Assembly: GCA_963971575.1 (NCBI GenBank)
Contig: OZ020616.1
Span: 13,423,575-13,487,574 of the forward strand
Length of the DNA stretch: 64,000 bases
Reading direction: 5' to 3'
From: Liopterus haemorrhoidalis
Taxonomy: Eukaryota > Arthropoda > Insecta > Coleoptera > Dytiscidae
The position numbers and the translations under genes are program-made. Shown in pieces: positions 1 to 10,785 of the stretch (within the stretch, counting starts at the first letter, position 1; every line of letters starts with the position of its first letter). The notes beneath the pieces were generated by a model that was not told the DNA's origin, ran no database searches, and saw only the letters and a list, made by a program, of their open reading frames with translations.

Positions 1-260
1 TTTTCACTTCTTCAATTTCTGTCCCTGCCCAATCCGCGCAAATAGCCTTTGTTGCTGTGCGCCAAAAATTTTAACTAACTAACTGTCCCTGCCCCATCCC
101 ATCTTATTTTCTTTCTCTTTCCTCCCCCCTTTGCAAACACCATCACCTTCGTCTTATCTCTGTTTACCTCCAAAGTTTTCCTTTTAAAGTACTTGTCCGC
201 TCTGACCATCTTTCTCTTTAATCCTAGCTCATTCTCTGCCATCAGAGTCAGATTACACAT
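1..260 (-). pseudogene. Non-LTR retrotransposon reverse transcriptase fragment
   Basis: Reading leftward from 260, the translation contains LTLMAENELGL, then KTLEVNRDKTKVMVFAKGGG and KKIRWD. This is the stretch just after the catalytic FADD box in insect non-LTR RTs, where 'LEVN..KTK.M.F.KGG' is typical. The expected YADD/FADD residues are not preserved at the right end. The frame is broken by a 52-bp insertion, after which the RT-like reading (WAGTEIEEVK) resumes at 30-1. It is a dead relic cut by the window edge. Confidence 0.7.
31..82 (+). mobile_element. 52-bp retroposed 3'-end fragment with 12-bp target duplication
   Basis: The 12-mer CTGTCCCTGCCC occurs exactly at 19-30 and 83-94, flanking a 52-bp insert. 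The insert ends in a short TAAC tandem tail, as RTE-like elements or SINEs do, and contains TTGCTGTGCGCC, which I associate with 3' ends of insect RTE-type elements. It interrupts the RT relic around it. The duplication and tail are seen directly; the family is an inference. Confidence 0.6.
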
Positions 261-339
261 GTATGTATGTATATATGTACATATCTAAAAATGCTCATTC
301 GTATAAAATTTAGCAAATATAACCTAATTATAATTTTAA

Positions 340-412
340 AAAATGACGTGAATTTTCAGGGTTTCGTAAGTATTTTACATTTCAGGGTTTTGTAGGTATT
401 TAATAAGTGTAA
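340..412 (+). repeat. Remnant of the R-family left end
   Basis: The string ACATTTCAGGGTTTTGTAGG followed by TATTTAATAAGTG matches the conserved left end of the R repeat (for example at 3530-3560). A second, more degraded AGGGTTTCGTAAGTATT lies just before it. No internal part is present. Confidence 0.5.
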
Positions 413-542
413 GAAGCTAACAGAATGCTGGATTTCTACGACATATATATATAAGAACATTATAAATTATTCGTTCCGCAGTATTCAAGTTTCTCTGACA
501 CGATGACGCGTGCGATCAAAAAACAGAACATGTTTCAATAAA

Positions 543-755
543 AATATCACCATGCTTTATCATCCTCCTTATTCACCTGATTTATCTCCTGATTATTTCT
601 GTTTCCAAAATTAAAAATGTAGTTGAAAAGACAACAAATTGAGAATGTGCCAAGCATCCAAAAAGGTGACCGACGAATAAAGACAAATTAACCAAAATGA
701 ATTTTCTACGACCCTTGTACGAAGATTGTATAGATGCGTATACATCATATTTTGA
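543..755 (+). pseudogene. mariner-like transposase C-terminal relic
   Basis: Frame +3 reads YHPPYSPDLSPDYF, the third-aspartate block of mariner transposases (YSPDLAPSDYxxF), followed by QINQNEF and LYRCVYIIF. The latter corresponds to the usual C-terminal 'L..R...CI...G.YF' end. Several in-frame stops (after CFQN, after KCS, after VTDE) show it is dead. Only about 70 codons of the C-terminus remain. Confidence 0.65.
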
Positions 756-1260
756 ATAAAATACATCTTTTGTTTTTCTCTCTCATGTTGCTTTTTTATA
801 ATTTTTGTCCCAAAACTTATGAACAGCACTGGATATACGAGCATTTTACATCTAAAAAGAAGCGAATTTCGTATAAGAAATACGCGTTTGTAAAAAATTG
901 TTTACCTTAGTATCAATATAAAAATGAATGAAAATCTATTTAAAATCTATGATTTCCGTAGCAGCTGACAAATGATTTGTTTGTTATTTCATCATGGACA
1001 AATTGTTAAATATATTGTTTACAAATATGCAATATTTATAACTCTATTTACAATATAGACCACAAGAACTAAACTGACAGATGTATTTTCAAAATTAATG
1101 ATTCGATTCTTTACGTAACTCGCTCAAAATACTAGGATTATCTTTCCGTTGGCAACATGAATAAATACATAAAATTTTAATCAGTTTTTAATACACCAGC
1201 GTGCCCATGGCATATGGTAAAATAGACCTGTTTTTATGACTCTCAGAATTCGACATCAGA
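756..1260. other. AT-rich stretch with no recognised gene
   Basis: No open frame of convincing composition and no repeat family that I could match. It may include the 3' flank of the mariner relic to its left. Confidence 0.5.
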
Positions 1261-1261
1261 A

Positions 1262-2765
1262 TTCTTTCAAATCAAATCAAATCATTTTTATTAAAGCTGA
1301 TTGTACATTTAATATACAGTAACTTAGGTCAAACAATAATATGTTTCAAAATTTTACATTAAGTATAAGCATTTATCGTATCTACAAATTCAGAGACGCT
1401 ATAAAACGCTCCTTCAAGCAGTATGTTTTTTAGGTCTCTTTTGAATTTGACATCGCTGCTATTTCTGAGCACAGCTGGCAGAGCATTATAGAGACCGATA
1501 CCTGCAATTAAGGGTAGATTTCTAGATGCACTATATCTATGCCTAGGAATGGTAAAAATTTCTCTGTTCCTAGTGTTGTACTTATGAATCTGACTGTGCC
1601 TTAGTATGTCGTTTTCATTATTCTTTATATACATTAATATATGTAATATATACAAAGACGGGACTGTCAGAATTTTGTATTCCTTGAAAATTAGCTTGCA
1701 TGATGTGCGCGGCGAAACTTGGGCTAAAGTCCTGATGGTTCGTTTTTGTATTATAAAAATTCTTAGCCAGCCAGTAGATGCACCCCACATCTCAATGCCA
1801 TAGCTAATGGCAGATTGAAAAAAGGAGAAGTACGCAATTCTAACAATCTCCGTTGACACCGTTAGCATCAGTCGTTTTAACATAAAGACAACACTGTTGA
1901 GTTTTTTGGACACGTGGTTTATGTGCTCTTGCCAAGTGAGTCGGGCATCCAAGTGGAACCCAAGGAACCTTACAGTGGCATCCGAGTGAAGTTCAGTGTT
2001 GTCCAAATGTCTGTTTAGGCTAAAAACTACTGTTTTTGTTTTTTCAGTATTTAAACTTAAGCCGTTACTTGTGAACCACTGTAAGGCCTGAGACTGAGTG
2101 TCACTTAGTGCCCTTTTGACATTGTTCACATTCACTCCTTCATCAATGAACAACGAGTCGTCGGCAAAGAGTACAGTCATGGCTGCCATGTTGTCCGGTA
2201 GGTCGTTGATATAAGTTAAAAATAAGAAAGGGCCAAGGATAGTACCTTGTCCAATTCCCATGTCTATATTCATTGCCGACGACCAGCCACCATTGAAGTG
2301 AACACATTGCTGCCTATTCGACAGAAAGTCCATTATTAGTTTTAAATTTACTCCTCTAACACCATAATATTGGAGTTTTACAGCTAGTTTTTCAGGGCGC
2401 ACGCAGTCGAACGCTTTGCTCAAATCACAAAACGATCCTGCAACGTGCAAACCCTTTTCAATATTGTCCATTATTTTATTTAATAAAACTAGAGCAGCTT
2501 TAGATGTGGACTGGTTCGCCCTGAATCCAAACTAGTTCACAGCAAAAAAATTTGATTTTTCAAAAAAAGTTACCAATCTATTTTTTATAGCCTTTTCTAT
2601 TATTTTAGAGAAGGTCGGTGTAATAGCAATAGGACGATAGTTATTAGAATCGTTACTGTTACCTTTTTTAAAAACCGGTATTATTTTTGCCATTTTTAAT
2701 TTTTCAGGGAAAACGCCCGATAAGAAGCATGAGTTGATAATCAGAGTCAGCGGTTCATCAACAAT
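1262..2765 (-). pseudogene. Non-LTR retrotransposon RT, 5'-truncated, one internal stop
   Basis: Reading leftward, the frame gives NSCFLSGVFPEKLKMAKIIP, then FKKGNSNDSNNYRPIAITP, DLSKAFDCVRPEKL, GIGQGTILGPFLF and the catalytic box VLFADDSLF. It then runs into the thumb and C-terminal region (ISYGIEMWG, IQKRTIRTL). This is a jockey/CR1-like RT palm in the expected order. One in-frame TAG at 2534-2532 replaces what is normally a Gln in 'NQFGFR'; otherwise the frame is open to the stop at 1359. The 3' end lies at 1262-1300, where AATAAA-like sequence is followed by a short GATTT tandem tail. The 5' part (ORF1, endonuclease, start of RT) is missing. Dead copy, but little decayed. Confidence 0.88.
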
Positions 2766-3105
2766 AGACCATATTAGTGTGACGTCACATGCATGTGCTG
2801 CCATCTGACAGCAGTTTCCTTTGGAAGTTTTTGGTTGGTTTAAAATACATGTGTCATTACTTTTGTTACCTTAATTTTATGAATATTTTCAAATTTGGAG
2901 CAAAAAATATATATTTTTGATAAGTATATACTCATATATACAGTCCAGATACTTTATATTATAGAATAATGTTTTTATAAACATATAAATAAGGATTCGA
3001 AGATATTTATAGGTTATGTTTTTAAATAATATGAAAATCGAAATATATTTAGTATGTATTTAATTAAAACTAAGTAATCATTAATATTTTGTTTTATTAT
3101 GCATA

Positions 3106-3198
3106 ATGGTGTATTGTTTTGCTCCAAATTGTAACCATTATAGCCACATTCTCAATAGCAATTTTTTTCGTTTTTTGACAGATGAAAATGAAAAATAA
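3106..3198 (+). pseudogene. THAP zinc-finger N-terminus relic
   Basis: The 30-residue reading begins MVYCFAPNCNHYS and continues SNFFRFLTDENEK before a TAA stop. Start methionine, C-x4-C pair and the 'FFRFP.D' block follow the THAP DNA-binding domain layout. The Trp, the second C-x2-H pair and the rest are not found. It lies just inside the putative TIR element that begins at 2766, so it probably derives from a THAP-containing DNA transposon; a cellular exon is the alternative. Confidence 0.5.
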
Positions 3199-4189
3199 TA
3201 ATGGAAAAAATAAGAACAACATATTATTCCTTCAAACCATTTAGATATGGCACACACACTTATTGCTACAGTCTGTACCAAACGGTTAGGCGGAACTAAA
3301 TGTAAATTTCGTTCTTTTAGGTTGTCACGAGAAGAGACCTTGCTTGGGTTATTTCATTTTTCACGTTGGAATGTCAAAATTTAAAATTCCAACAATGAAA
3401 CCATGGAAACGAATGCCGTGTGTCAAAATTAAATTATTTTTTTTACATATTTTAATGACAAAAAAATAAATAAATGGGAAATTTGTATTAAGAATGATAC
3501 GAAAAAAATTATGTGAAGTGTGAATTTTCACACATTTCAGGGTTTCGCAGGTATTTAGTAAGTGAATAATGATTATTTGGAATGCCAAAACAAATTTTAT
3601 GTTAAATTTTTTTTTTTTTTGTTAATTTTAATTCGAATGCCTAATACCATTATGTAAGTTTCTAAATATGTGCAGTATTTTTTTTTTTTTTTATATATAG
3701 CAAGGTTCAATAAAATTTTGAAAAAATTCCTCTTAGATAGATATATAATCTAAAAATATTAAGTGAAGGCGGAATACTGAGTGTGTAGGACATATTTTGC
3801 TTTGTAGTATTCACTGTAAAATGAACAATATTTTAAAAATAATTTATCATCTCTTAATCTAAGAGCTTTAAAAACAAATTTTATGTTAAAATATTTTAAT
3901 GTTAATTTTAATTCGAGTGCCTAATACCATTATTTAGGTTTCTTAATATGTGCAGTATTTTTTTTATATAGCAAGGTTCATTAAGATTTTGAAAATTGCG
4001 CCTATGGCTTCATTGGTTGTTTCTAGTCATAGCTCCTCCCTTTGATTTCGTGTACATTCAAACAGAATTAAATTATATTTTTTACGCTTTTAAAAATTAA
4101 ATGCAACATTTGCCAAAATATAACTAGAATTTTGAAAAAATAATTTAAACAAAATAAAAATGCAAAAAAAAAATAAAAAATAATATTGT

Positions 4190-4262
4190 CTCTTCTCATG
4201 GGATTCGAACTCATTTTCTTGGGCAGAACGCTAGTACCGTAACCATTGCACCAAGACACACG
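4190..4262 (-). other. tRNA-like cassette in R1
   Basis: On the - strand: A-box-like TGGTGCAATGGTTA and B-box-like AGTTCGAATCCC at near-normal spacing. Possible acceptor arms are GTGTCTT and AAGAGAC (6 of 7 pairs). T-runs follow within 20 nt. It is too imperfect (extra bases between T-arm and acceptor) to call a working tRNA gene. Confidence 0.55.
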
Positions 4263-4738
4263 TTACAGTTTAGTGTGTTATATAACAATAAGTTTTCAAC
4301 ATTATTAGCAAAAAAACACAAAAAATGCTTTTTTTCCCAAAAACATAATCTGATCAAAAATTCCTGTTGTACTATTCCGGTTCACACCAATGTACATTAC
4401 TTAGAATTTTTTCAGATTTTTAGTTTAAACCATCTGGGCTACAGGGTGTGGGACAAAAATTTTTTTGCACAATTTTGGCAAAAATCGCTTCAAAATAATT
4501 TATTTTGCAAAAATAAAAATTTGATCGTTAATCCACGTACCAAGGACTTTCTTTTGATACCCTACTCAGAATTTTAAAAAACAATTTTTTTTTTCGATGA
4601 GCACATATTTGTTTATATTTTTAGGGGGATATGTTTTTTAGATGTTTTAGTATTTTTCCTATGTGCGGGTCAAAGAGTTGTATAAGCATGCCAAATTTCA
4701 ACTCTCTAGCTTTAGCCGTTTGGCTACAATTTTTACCG

Positions 4739-4739
4739 A

Positions 4740-4801
<62 letters not shown>

Positions 4802-4803
4802 GA
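4739..4803 (+). repeat. CAGA tetranucleotide microsatellite in R1
   Basis: About 16 units of CAGA. The same tract, of varying length, lies at the same place in every R copy, ~50 bp from the right end. Long open frames crossing it on both strands are artefacts of the repeat. Confidence 0.95.
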
Positions 4804-4853
4804 CAAAATGACTGTATAAGGGTTTTTTGGTCATACCTACAAAACCCTAAAAA

Positions 4854-5066
4854 ACAAAGGTCACACTCCAAAAATACAAGTGATGAGCAAAAAACAGAGG
4901 CCCTCACTCAAAAATACTAGTGACGAGCAAAAAAAAAAGGTCTTCACTCCCAAAATAGAAGTAATGAGCAAAAAAAAGTATTTTTTTTATAAAAAGTAAG
5001 AGTATAGAATATATTACTCAAAAAGGAGTATAATACTCTAAAAAAGAGTACGTCTGGTCACCCTAA
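4854..5066. repeat. Minisatellite units plus a MITE end
   Basis: Three diverged units of the A-rich motif 'AGGTCCTCACTCCAAAA..AAGTGATGAGCAAAAA' are seen. The segment ends in TCTGGTCACCCTA, which is the inverted form of the TAGGGTGAC end of the MITE at 38929-39232. So it is probably a remnant of that family. Confidence 0.5.
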
Positions 5067-5857
5067 TTATACCACACAAACAAAATAATATCGTAAAAAA
5101 AATTATAACGTAATCCAGAAGCAGAATCAATGATACCAAATAAACAATAATACCAAATAATACCAAAAGTAATGCCAAAAAGATCAATTAAGGAATAAGA
5201 TAAAACTATTTGCACGAAACAAAGTTGTGATGTGATTACAGCCAACAGTAGACTGCATATGTTAACAAATTTTTGTGTGCTTGTATCACGTGAGCGCTTT
5301 ATTCCTATACAGCGTTGTCAATTTAACGGTTTTCGATTTTTAGTTATTCATTGTATTAAAAACAAAAAAATTTATAACTATTTATGTACATATAATATTT
5401 ATTATATATCTATAAATTAATTCTAAAAAAAATACATATTTAAAAATTTTCGTGTTAATTGTTAATAAAAATAACAAAAAGATTATTAAGACTTGGCAAC
5501 ATGGCTCCTGCAGCGCTACTATGTAATGCGCCAAGTTATCACACTAAACTAATTTATTACTAAAAACGGAATCCCAGTTACCAGCCAATAAATATTTATT
5601 TATTATAAATGCCCTAAATATAACAAAACAATGTATTTTTTCCATTGCATGAATATTTAGAAAGTTAAGGAAGTCCTTATTATTGAATTAACATAAAACA
5701 TGTGTATAACAGAACATAAAGGAATAAACATTTGTATTTAATACATTTTTAGTTTTATAAAATTCATATTTGTGAGCTATGAGCGATCGCCCAAGGTAAA
5801 TTCGACTAAATCCCGAAGGAAGTACCGGAACCTCTGCTAGTACAAACTATGCGCCAT
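5067..5857. other. Spacer between R1 and R2, nothing recognised
   Basis: AT-rich, with a few short repeats of ATACCAAATAATACC type near 5140-5175. No gene or element end recognised. Confidence 0.4.
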
Positions 5858-6919
5858 AAATTCCTCTTAGATAGATATATAATCTAAAAATATTAAGTGA
5901 AGGCGGAATGCTGAGTGTGTAGGACATATTTTGCTTTGTAGTATTCACTGTAAAATGAACAATATTTTAAAAATAATTTATCATCTCTTAATCTAAGAGC
6001 TTTAAAAACAAATTTTATGTTAAAATATTTTTATGTTACTTTTAATTCGAGTGCCTAATACCATTATTTAGGTTTCTTAATATGTGCAGTATTTTTTTTA
6101 TATAGCAAGGTTCATTAAGATTTTGAAAATTGCGCCAAATGGCTTCAAATTGCGCCAAATGGTTTCATTGGTTGTTTCTAGTCATAGCTCCTCCCTTTGA
6201 TTTCGTGTACATTCAAACAAAATTAAATTATAATTTCAACAATTTCCACTGGTTTTAAATTTACGCTTTTAAAAATTAAATGCAACATTTGCCAAAATAT
6301 AACTTGAATTTTGAAAAAATAATTTAAACAAAATAACCATGCAAAAAAAAAAATAAAAAATAATCTTGTCTCTTCTCGGGGATTTGAACACTCATTTTCT
6401 CGGTCAGAACGCTAGTACCGTAACCATTGCACTAAGAAACACGTTATACTTTAGTGTGTTATATAACTATAAGTTTTCAACATTATTAGCAAAAAAACAC
6501 AAAAAATGCTTTTTTTTCCAAAAACATAATCTGATCAAAAATTCCTGTTGTACTATTCCGGTTCACACCAATGTACATTACTTAGAATTTTTTCAGATTT
6601 TTAGTTTAAACCATCTGGGCTACAGGGTGTGGGACAAAAATTTTTTTGCACAATTTTGGCAAAAATCGCTTCAAAATAATTTATTTTGCGAAAATAAAAA
6701 TTTGATCGTTAATCCACGTACCAAGGGCTTTCATTTGATACCCTACTCAGAATTTAAAAAAAATATTTTTTTTTTCGATGAGCACATATTTGTTTATATT
6801 TTTAGGGGGATATGTTTTTAGATGTTTTAGTATTTTTCCTATGTGCGGGTCAAAGAGTTGTATAAGCATGCCAAATTTCAACTCTCTAGCTTTAGCCGTT
6901 TGGCTACAATTTTTACCGA

Positions 6920-6977
<58 letters not shown>

Positions 6978-7029
6978 GACAAAATGACGGTATAAGGGTT
7001 TTTTGGTCATACCTACAAAACCCTAAAAA
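5858..7029 (+). mobile_element. R repeat, copy R2 (segmental copy of R1)
   Basis: It begins abruptly at AAATTCCTCTTAG, the same internal point at which the R1 body begins (3724), and is nearly identical to 3724-4853. It has an extra ~20-bp duplication of AAATTGCGCCAAATGG near 6130-6160 and a different CAGA repeat count. Sharing the same abnormal left edge means R2 arose by duplication of R1 rather than by independent insertion. It ends CCCTAAAAA at 7029. Confidence 0.75.
6366..6444 (-). other. tRNA-like cassette in R2
   Basis: A diverged copy of the R1 cassette. The A-box region is TAGTGCAATGGTTA and the B-box region is TGTTCAAATCCCC, one base further from consensus than in R1. Confidence 0.5.
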
Positions 7030-7786
7030 CAAAATATAAAGAAAATGACATTTTAAAATGATATTAACCTTAACCAAAAAATGTTTATTGTAAGTATGAT
7101 TTACAAAGCTTAAACAACACGGCTGAAAAGCACGATTTAAAAGATGAAAGTAACTAGATTGCAAAATCTAGTTCCGCCTAACCGTTTGGAACAGACTTTA
7201 TGTTAAAGTCTGTTATGTTAAAGTCTTTATGTTAATATCATTTTCTTTATATTTTGATTTTTTGTGTCATTCTTAATACAAATTTCCCATTTTTTTATTT
7301 TTTTGTCATTAAAATATGTAAAAAAAATAATTTAATTTTGACATGTCATTCGTTTCCATGGTTTCATTGTTGGAATTTAAAATTTTGACATTCCAACGTG
7401 AAAAATGAAATAACACAAGCAAGATCCCTTCTCGTGACAACCTAAAAGAACGAAAGTCCCATTTAGTTCCGCCTAACCGTTTGAAACAGACTGTACTTGC
7501 CATAATAACGATTATTAACGTAAATTTTTTAAAATTAACCTGCAAAATAATATTGTTCTGCAAAAATAATGACATATTAAATTATAATGTATAAAATAAG
7601 AATTTTAATAAATAAATATTGACTTTTAGTTTTGATGTGAAGCATTTTCTTTTTTTGAAAACTTAATTTATACTTCCAAAATACAATTAAAAAAAAAAAA
7701 ACACGCTAAATTCAAATAACAGGAAAACAACCGCGAGGCGGCAGCACTCAATCCCATTGTGTGACGTAGTTACTAATATGGTCTAT

Positions 7787-9427
7787 TACGACTTACGATC
7801 AAGCGAAAATGTTGGAAAAAATCCATGGCATCAATACTAAGAACTCTGCACCTTATTATCATAGCAGCCAATGATACGCAAAAGAAGTAGAGCAGTAGAA
7901 GGGGAGGTGAAAGAAGGAACCGGGCACGTCAGCTAATAATCTATAAATTCTTTATTATTATTTATTATGATTGTTTTTCATTTTTTTTTTTTTTTAATTC
8001 TTGCTCAGAATAATATATTTACTAAAATGACTCACCTGTTAATAATCATAAAAGTTCACAAAAAATATCACTATTTTCCTAGTGACTGTTACTATAACAT
8101 AAATGTCGTAGTAACGTTCATATAAATGTGTGTTATAGAATTGAAAAAAATACAAAGTCTCTAAGAAGTAACAAGATATTGTTCAAATGCTTCGGTGAGC
8201 CGACGATTGCCGAACGAACAGTACCCGATAAAACCCTAAGAACCTTTTTTTTCGCGGGTTTCCAGTACCGCATCCGATTCTTAAAATTTTGAACTTCGAG
8301 TTACGGTTTCGGTTGTGATTTTGTAATTTCAGTGGGGTTCTCGGTGTTCCTGGGTTAGGTTCCAGTTTGGTTTCCCTCCTCTGGTTTGCACAAGAACAGA
8401 TTACATTCGAAATGATGACATATTCCATGAACTCGATATTTATAATACAGTAAATAAAATAGACGCTCCCGGATTGGATAAAATTACTGTCAAGACTAAA
8501 TAGTTCCACGCCAAAAAAGTAGTCTTATATTTCCTAATACATCTTTAATAAGATTTGTTTACAAAGTTATAATTAAATTGCGTTATTTCTAGCAATTAAT
8601 TTTTATTTCTCAACATACCTGTGAACTATAAACGCAATTTTCTTTGTACTTGCTTGTTTACGAAATTTTTGGCTAATATCATAATGGCGCATAATTTTTA
8701 TTTGTTTTGTAAAATAATATTAACAACGCACCTCGAAATGATTTATAAGTGAAATAGAATTCTCCAGAATTACTTAAAATAGTTTGACTGTAAATGTGAA
8801 AAATATAACAAAAAAAATCTGATGATAAATGTAAATAAATACAAAAATGGTAAAATTAGATGAAACGTAGGTCTGACGTAAAATCATATGGTTTGTGAGG
8901 AAATCTTGGCGCAGAAACAAGTTGTTTTATGGAAGTAACAGCTGCGGGAACAGGGCTGCACTTAGTTAAATTGTAGAAAATTTCCAAGAATACTTTATAA
9001 GGTAAAATAAGCCAAAAATTCGAATAGGCAGAAATCCGGATTATTGAAGAGCTATTTGAAAACTCACTAACGTTTTAAAATTCACAGGACATTTGTGTGT
9101 ACATATATAACATACGTAATTTCTACCTGCTTTTAAAAATTGTTAAGCCGCATTCAGAGTTCTTAAATCAATAGCTTATAGACTGTAGCTTGTACTCTGT
9201 TATTCTCACTAGATGTTTGTCATATGGTAAGACGTGAAAGCGTTCAGACCTCTAAATTTAATACGTTGTTCGTTCTGGATTGTGGATAATTTTCTAAACT
9301 TATAGCTTGTTGAGTTGTTTTAATGAGACAGACATATTAACACATTGACTATCACAGTCTATCAGAAACACCGTAGATGGGCGGGGGGCGGAAGACAAAA
9401 TTATTTAAATTATTCTCATTTCTAAAA
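7787..9427. other. Mostly unassigned AT-rich DNA
   Basis: Apart from the short RT relic at 8414-8503 I see no gene. Open frames here (for example 8183-8509 on the - strand) have no recognisable domain. Confidence 0.4.
8414..8503 (+). pseudogene. Short non-LTR RT relic
   Basis: Reads DDIFHELDIYNTVNKIDAPG then LDKITVKTK and a stop. 'APGLDKI' is the conserved pre-palm motif (S.GPDGI) of non-LTR RTs. About 29 codons only. Confidence 0.4.
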
Positions 9428-9560
9428 AAGCGATGATCTAAAAAAAAAGCTCCTCGTTTCTGAAATACAAGTGATGACCTAAAATAAAGAAGGTCCTCGC
9501 TTCTGAAATAAAGGTGGTGACCAAAAAAAAAGGTTCTCATCGCAATTTTTAAATACATAC
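9428..9560. repeat. Diverged minisatellite, ~45-bp units
   Basis: Three units of the same A-rich, 'AGGTCCTCGCTTCTGAAATA' motif that recurs at 4854, 13970, 36310, 39040 and 42000. Confidence 0.5.
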
Positions 9561-9654
9561 ATCTATCCAACATCATAGTGAAAAAAAAAAATGGTATTTC
9601 CCTCTTTCATAGGGGGGGGGGGGTCTCATCTCTATTCAGAATAAACAAAAACGA

Positions 9655-9737
9655 TTTAGCTCTTTGCTTATCGACCAATTCGTTTAACGACCTAGTCCCA
9701 GGAACGAAACTCGGTCGTTAAGTATGGAGTACCTGTA
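9655..9737 (-). mobile_element. Possible Tigger-like terminus
   Basis: On the - strand it reads ACAGGTACTCCATACTTAAC then GACCGAGTTTCG, resembling the CAGG.(N)CCTCG.CTTA-type ends of pogo/Tigger elements. Single end only. Confidence 0.3.
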
Positions 9738-9807
9738 CATAAAAGTCATAATTCCACGGCCTTCCGGAGCCCCTAGGCGATCGCCTAGACTCGCCTAATG
9801 GTACAAA

Positions 9808-10777
9808 TAGAGTATCGGGAAAACCGCATTTTTTGAAAACCGCGGTTTTTAAAAATCAAATCCGCGGTTCCGGTTTCGGTTTCGGTTTCGGTTTTTCAAG
9901 TTTTATATTTTTTCTACTATAGATACTCTAAAATAAATCAATAAATTTTTATTATGTGTTGAAATACACTATTCGCGACTCCTAATAACAGTGATACATC
10001 TGGTGGTGGCTTGGTAAATTAAACAGAAACGTATATTTGTATAATATTTTTAGTGTGTTGTGCTGCAGTTTATGTGAATTAAGACGTATTTTTAAATATA
10101 GTGACTTAAATGGTGCTTTTTGCCGAAATATTATTTGAACAGATAAATATTAAGAAAAAACTTCTGACATATACGCTTCTCGTCGGGCATCAACTGTCGT
10201 ACGCAGCGCCGCCAACGTTAGTTTGAGTCGCGAATTGTACTGTACAATAAAAAAACTAATACTAATAAAAAACCATACAATAATTATACACTACAACCTA
10301 CGTAGCATACTAACTTAAGGTTTATTTAAATAAAAGGCTTTTAAAAACACTAAACTATTTAAATGTTTATCGTTTAAACGTGAACGCAAAGGTGCAGAAG
10401 TTGGCGCTTAATGAAAATGTTCTTTCGGCATAGGTGGATGTTGCTTTAATAGTGGATAGTGCACTCTGGCGCACTGACTTTCCCATGCGCATTGCGTCTG
10501 GCGCCAATACATTTCTTTATGTTTGATATCTAATAAAAAAGAAAAGTCTAGTTGGTAGCATACATTATGCACCTATCTACTGATATTTTTTTTAAAATCT
10601 TATAAAGCCTTTATTCAAGAATAATACATTTGTTGCCACATTTGAAAGATTTTCTTCTTATCTTTTTTCTTAAGGATTAATATCTTAAGGATAAACCGAA
10701 AACCGCAGTTTTTTCTTGCGGTTTTGCGGTTTCGGTTTTTGCACTGAAAACCGAGGTTTTGCGGTTCATAAACACTA
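9808..10777. mobile_element. hAT-type non-autonomous element
   Basis: 8-bp target duplication GGTACAAA / GGTACAAC (one mismatch) at 9800-9807 and 10778-10785. Ends TAGAGTATCGGGAAAACCGC and, inverted, TAGTGTTTATGAACCGC. Subterminal DNA is rich in repeats of AACCGCGGTTTT and CGGTTTCGGTTT on both sides, typical of hAT transposase-binding arrays. No coding capacity. Confidence 0.75.
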
Positions 10778-10785
10778 GGTACAAC

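Larger units (their letters stand above)
3509..4853 (+). mobile_element. R repeat, copy R1 (composite)
   Basis: It starts with the shared left end ATGTGAAGTGTGAATTTTCA and ends CCTACAAAACCCTAAAAA after a CAGA microsatellite. At ~3724 the sequence switches from one subfamily left end to an internal segment of another (the one with AAGTGAAGGCGG), so the copy is a composite. The body from 3724 on is almost the same as R2. It carries a tRNA-like cassette on the - strand. No protein-coding frame is convincing. Left-end CAGGGTTTCGCAGGTAT and the inverted right end TAGGGTTTTGTAGGTAT are imperfect inverted repeats. Confidence 0.75.
3269..7493. mobile_element. Foldback arrangement of a mariner-type MITE, split by R copies
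   Basis: The intact MITE at 52935-53341 serves as reference. Its left half is at 3269-3508. Its right half resumes at 7030-7197, directly after the R2 end. An inverted left half follows at 7232-7493, ending CAGACTG then TA. So R1, R2 and the DNA between them sit inside one MITE copy, and the outer arms 3269-3508 and 7232-7493 are inverted repeats of ~240 bp. TA dinucleotides flank both outer ends (3267-3268, 7494-7495). Confidence 0.6.
2766..7786. mobile_element. Possible TIR element, heavily interrupted
   Basis: ATAGACCATATTAGT at 2766, followed by GACGTCACA and GTGCTGCC, reappears inverted at 7745-7786 (GCGGCAGCACT, GTGTGACGTAG, ACTAATATGGTCTAT). These look like terminal inverted repeats of one element. 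It holds a THAP-domain relic near the left end and was later filled by a mariner-type MITE and R copies. No clear target duplication was seen. The two ends could instead be two solo fragments. Confidence 0.35.

Noticed and set aside
3509..4853. R family as a Helitron
   Set aside because: There is a palindrome near one end, but no TC/CTRR tips and there are inverted repeats at both ends, so I leave the superfamily open.
4621..4920. Overlapping open frames coding SVCLSVCLSVCL or RQTDRQTDRQTD on both strands, also at 6747-7164, 14829, 15357 and 20389-20628
   Set aside because: They are translations of the CAGA microsatellite in R copies; all frames of a 4-bp repeat without stops stay open.
6366..6821. 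151-residue frame (and similar ones at 4275, 14612, 21978, 29993, 55271) sharing AQFWQKS.QNNLF.KNKNLIV
   Set aside because: The similarity is DNA-level repeat similarity of the R body. The frames start at different points, are broken at different places and show no domain or codon-position bias.
8183..8509. 108-residue frame on the - strand with NHNRNRNSKFKILRIG
   Set aside because: Low-complexity, no family resemblance, overlaps an RT scrap on the other strand; looks like repeat-derived chance coding.
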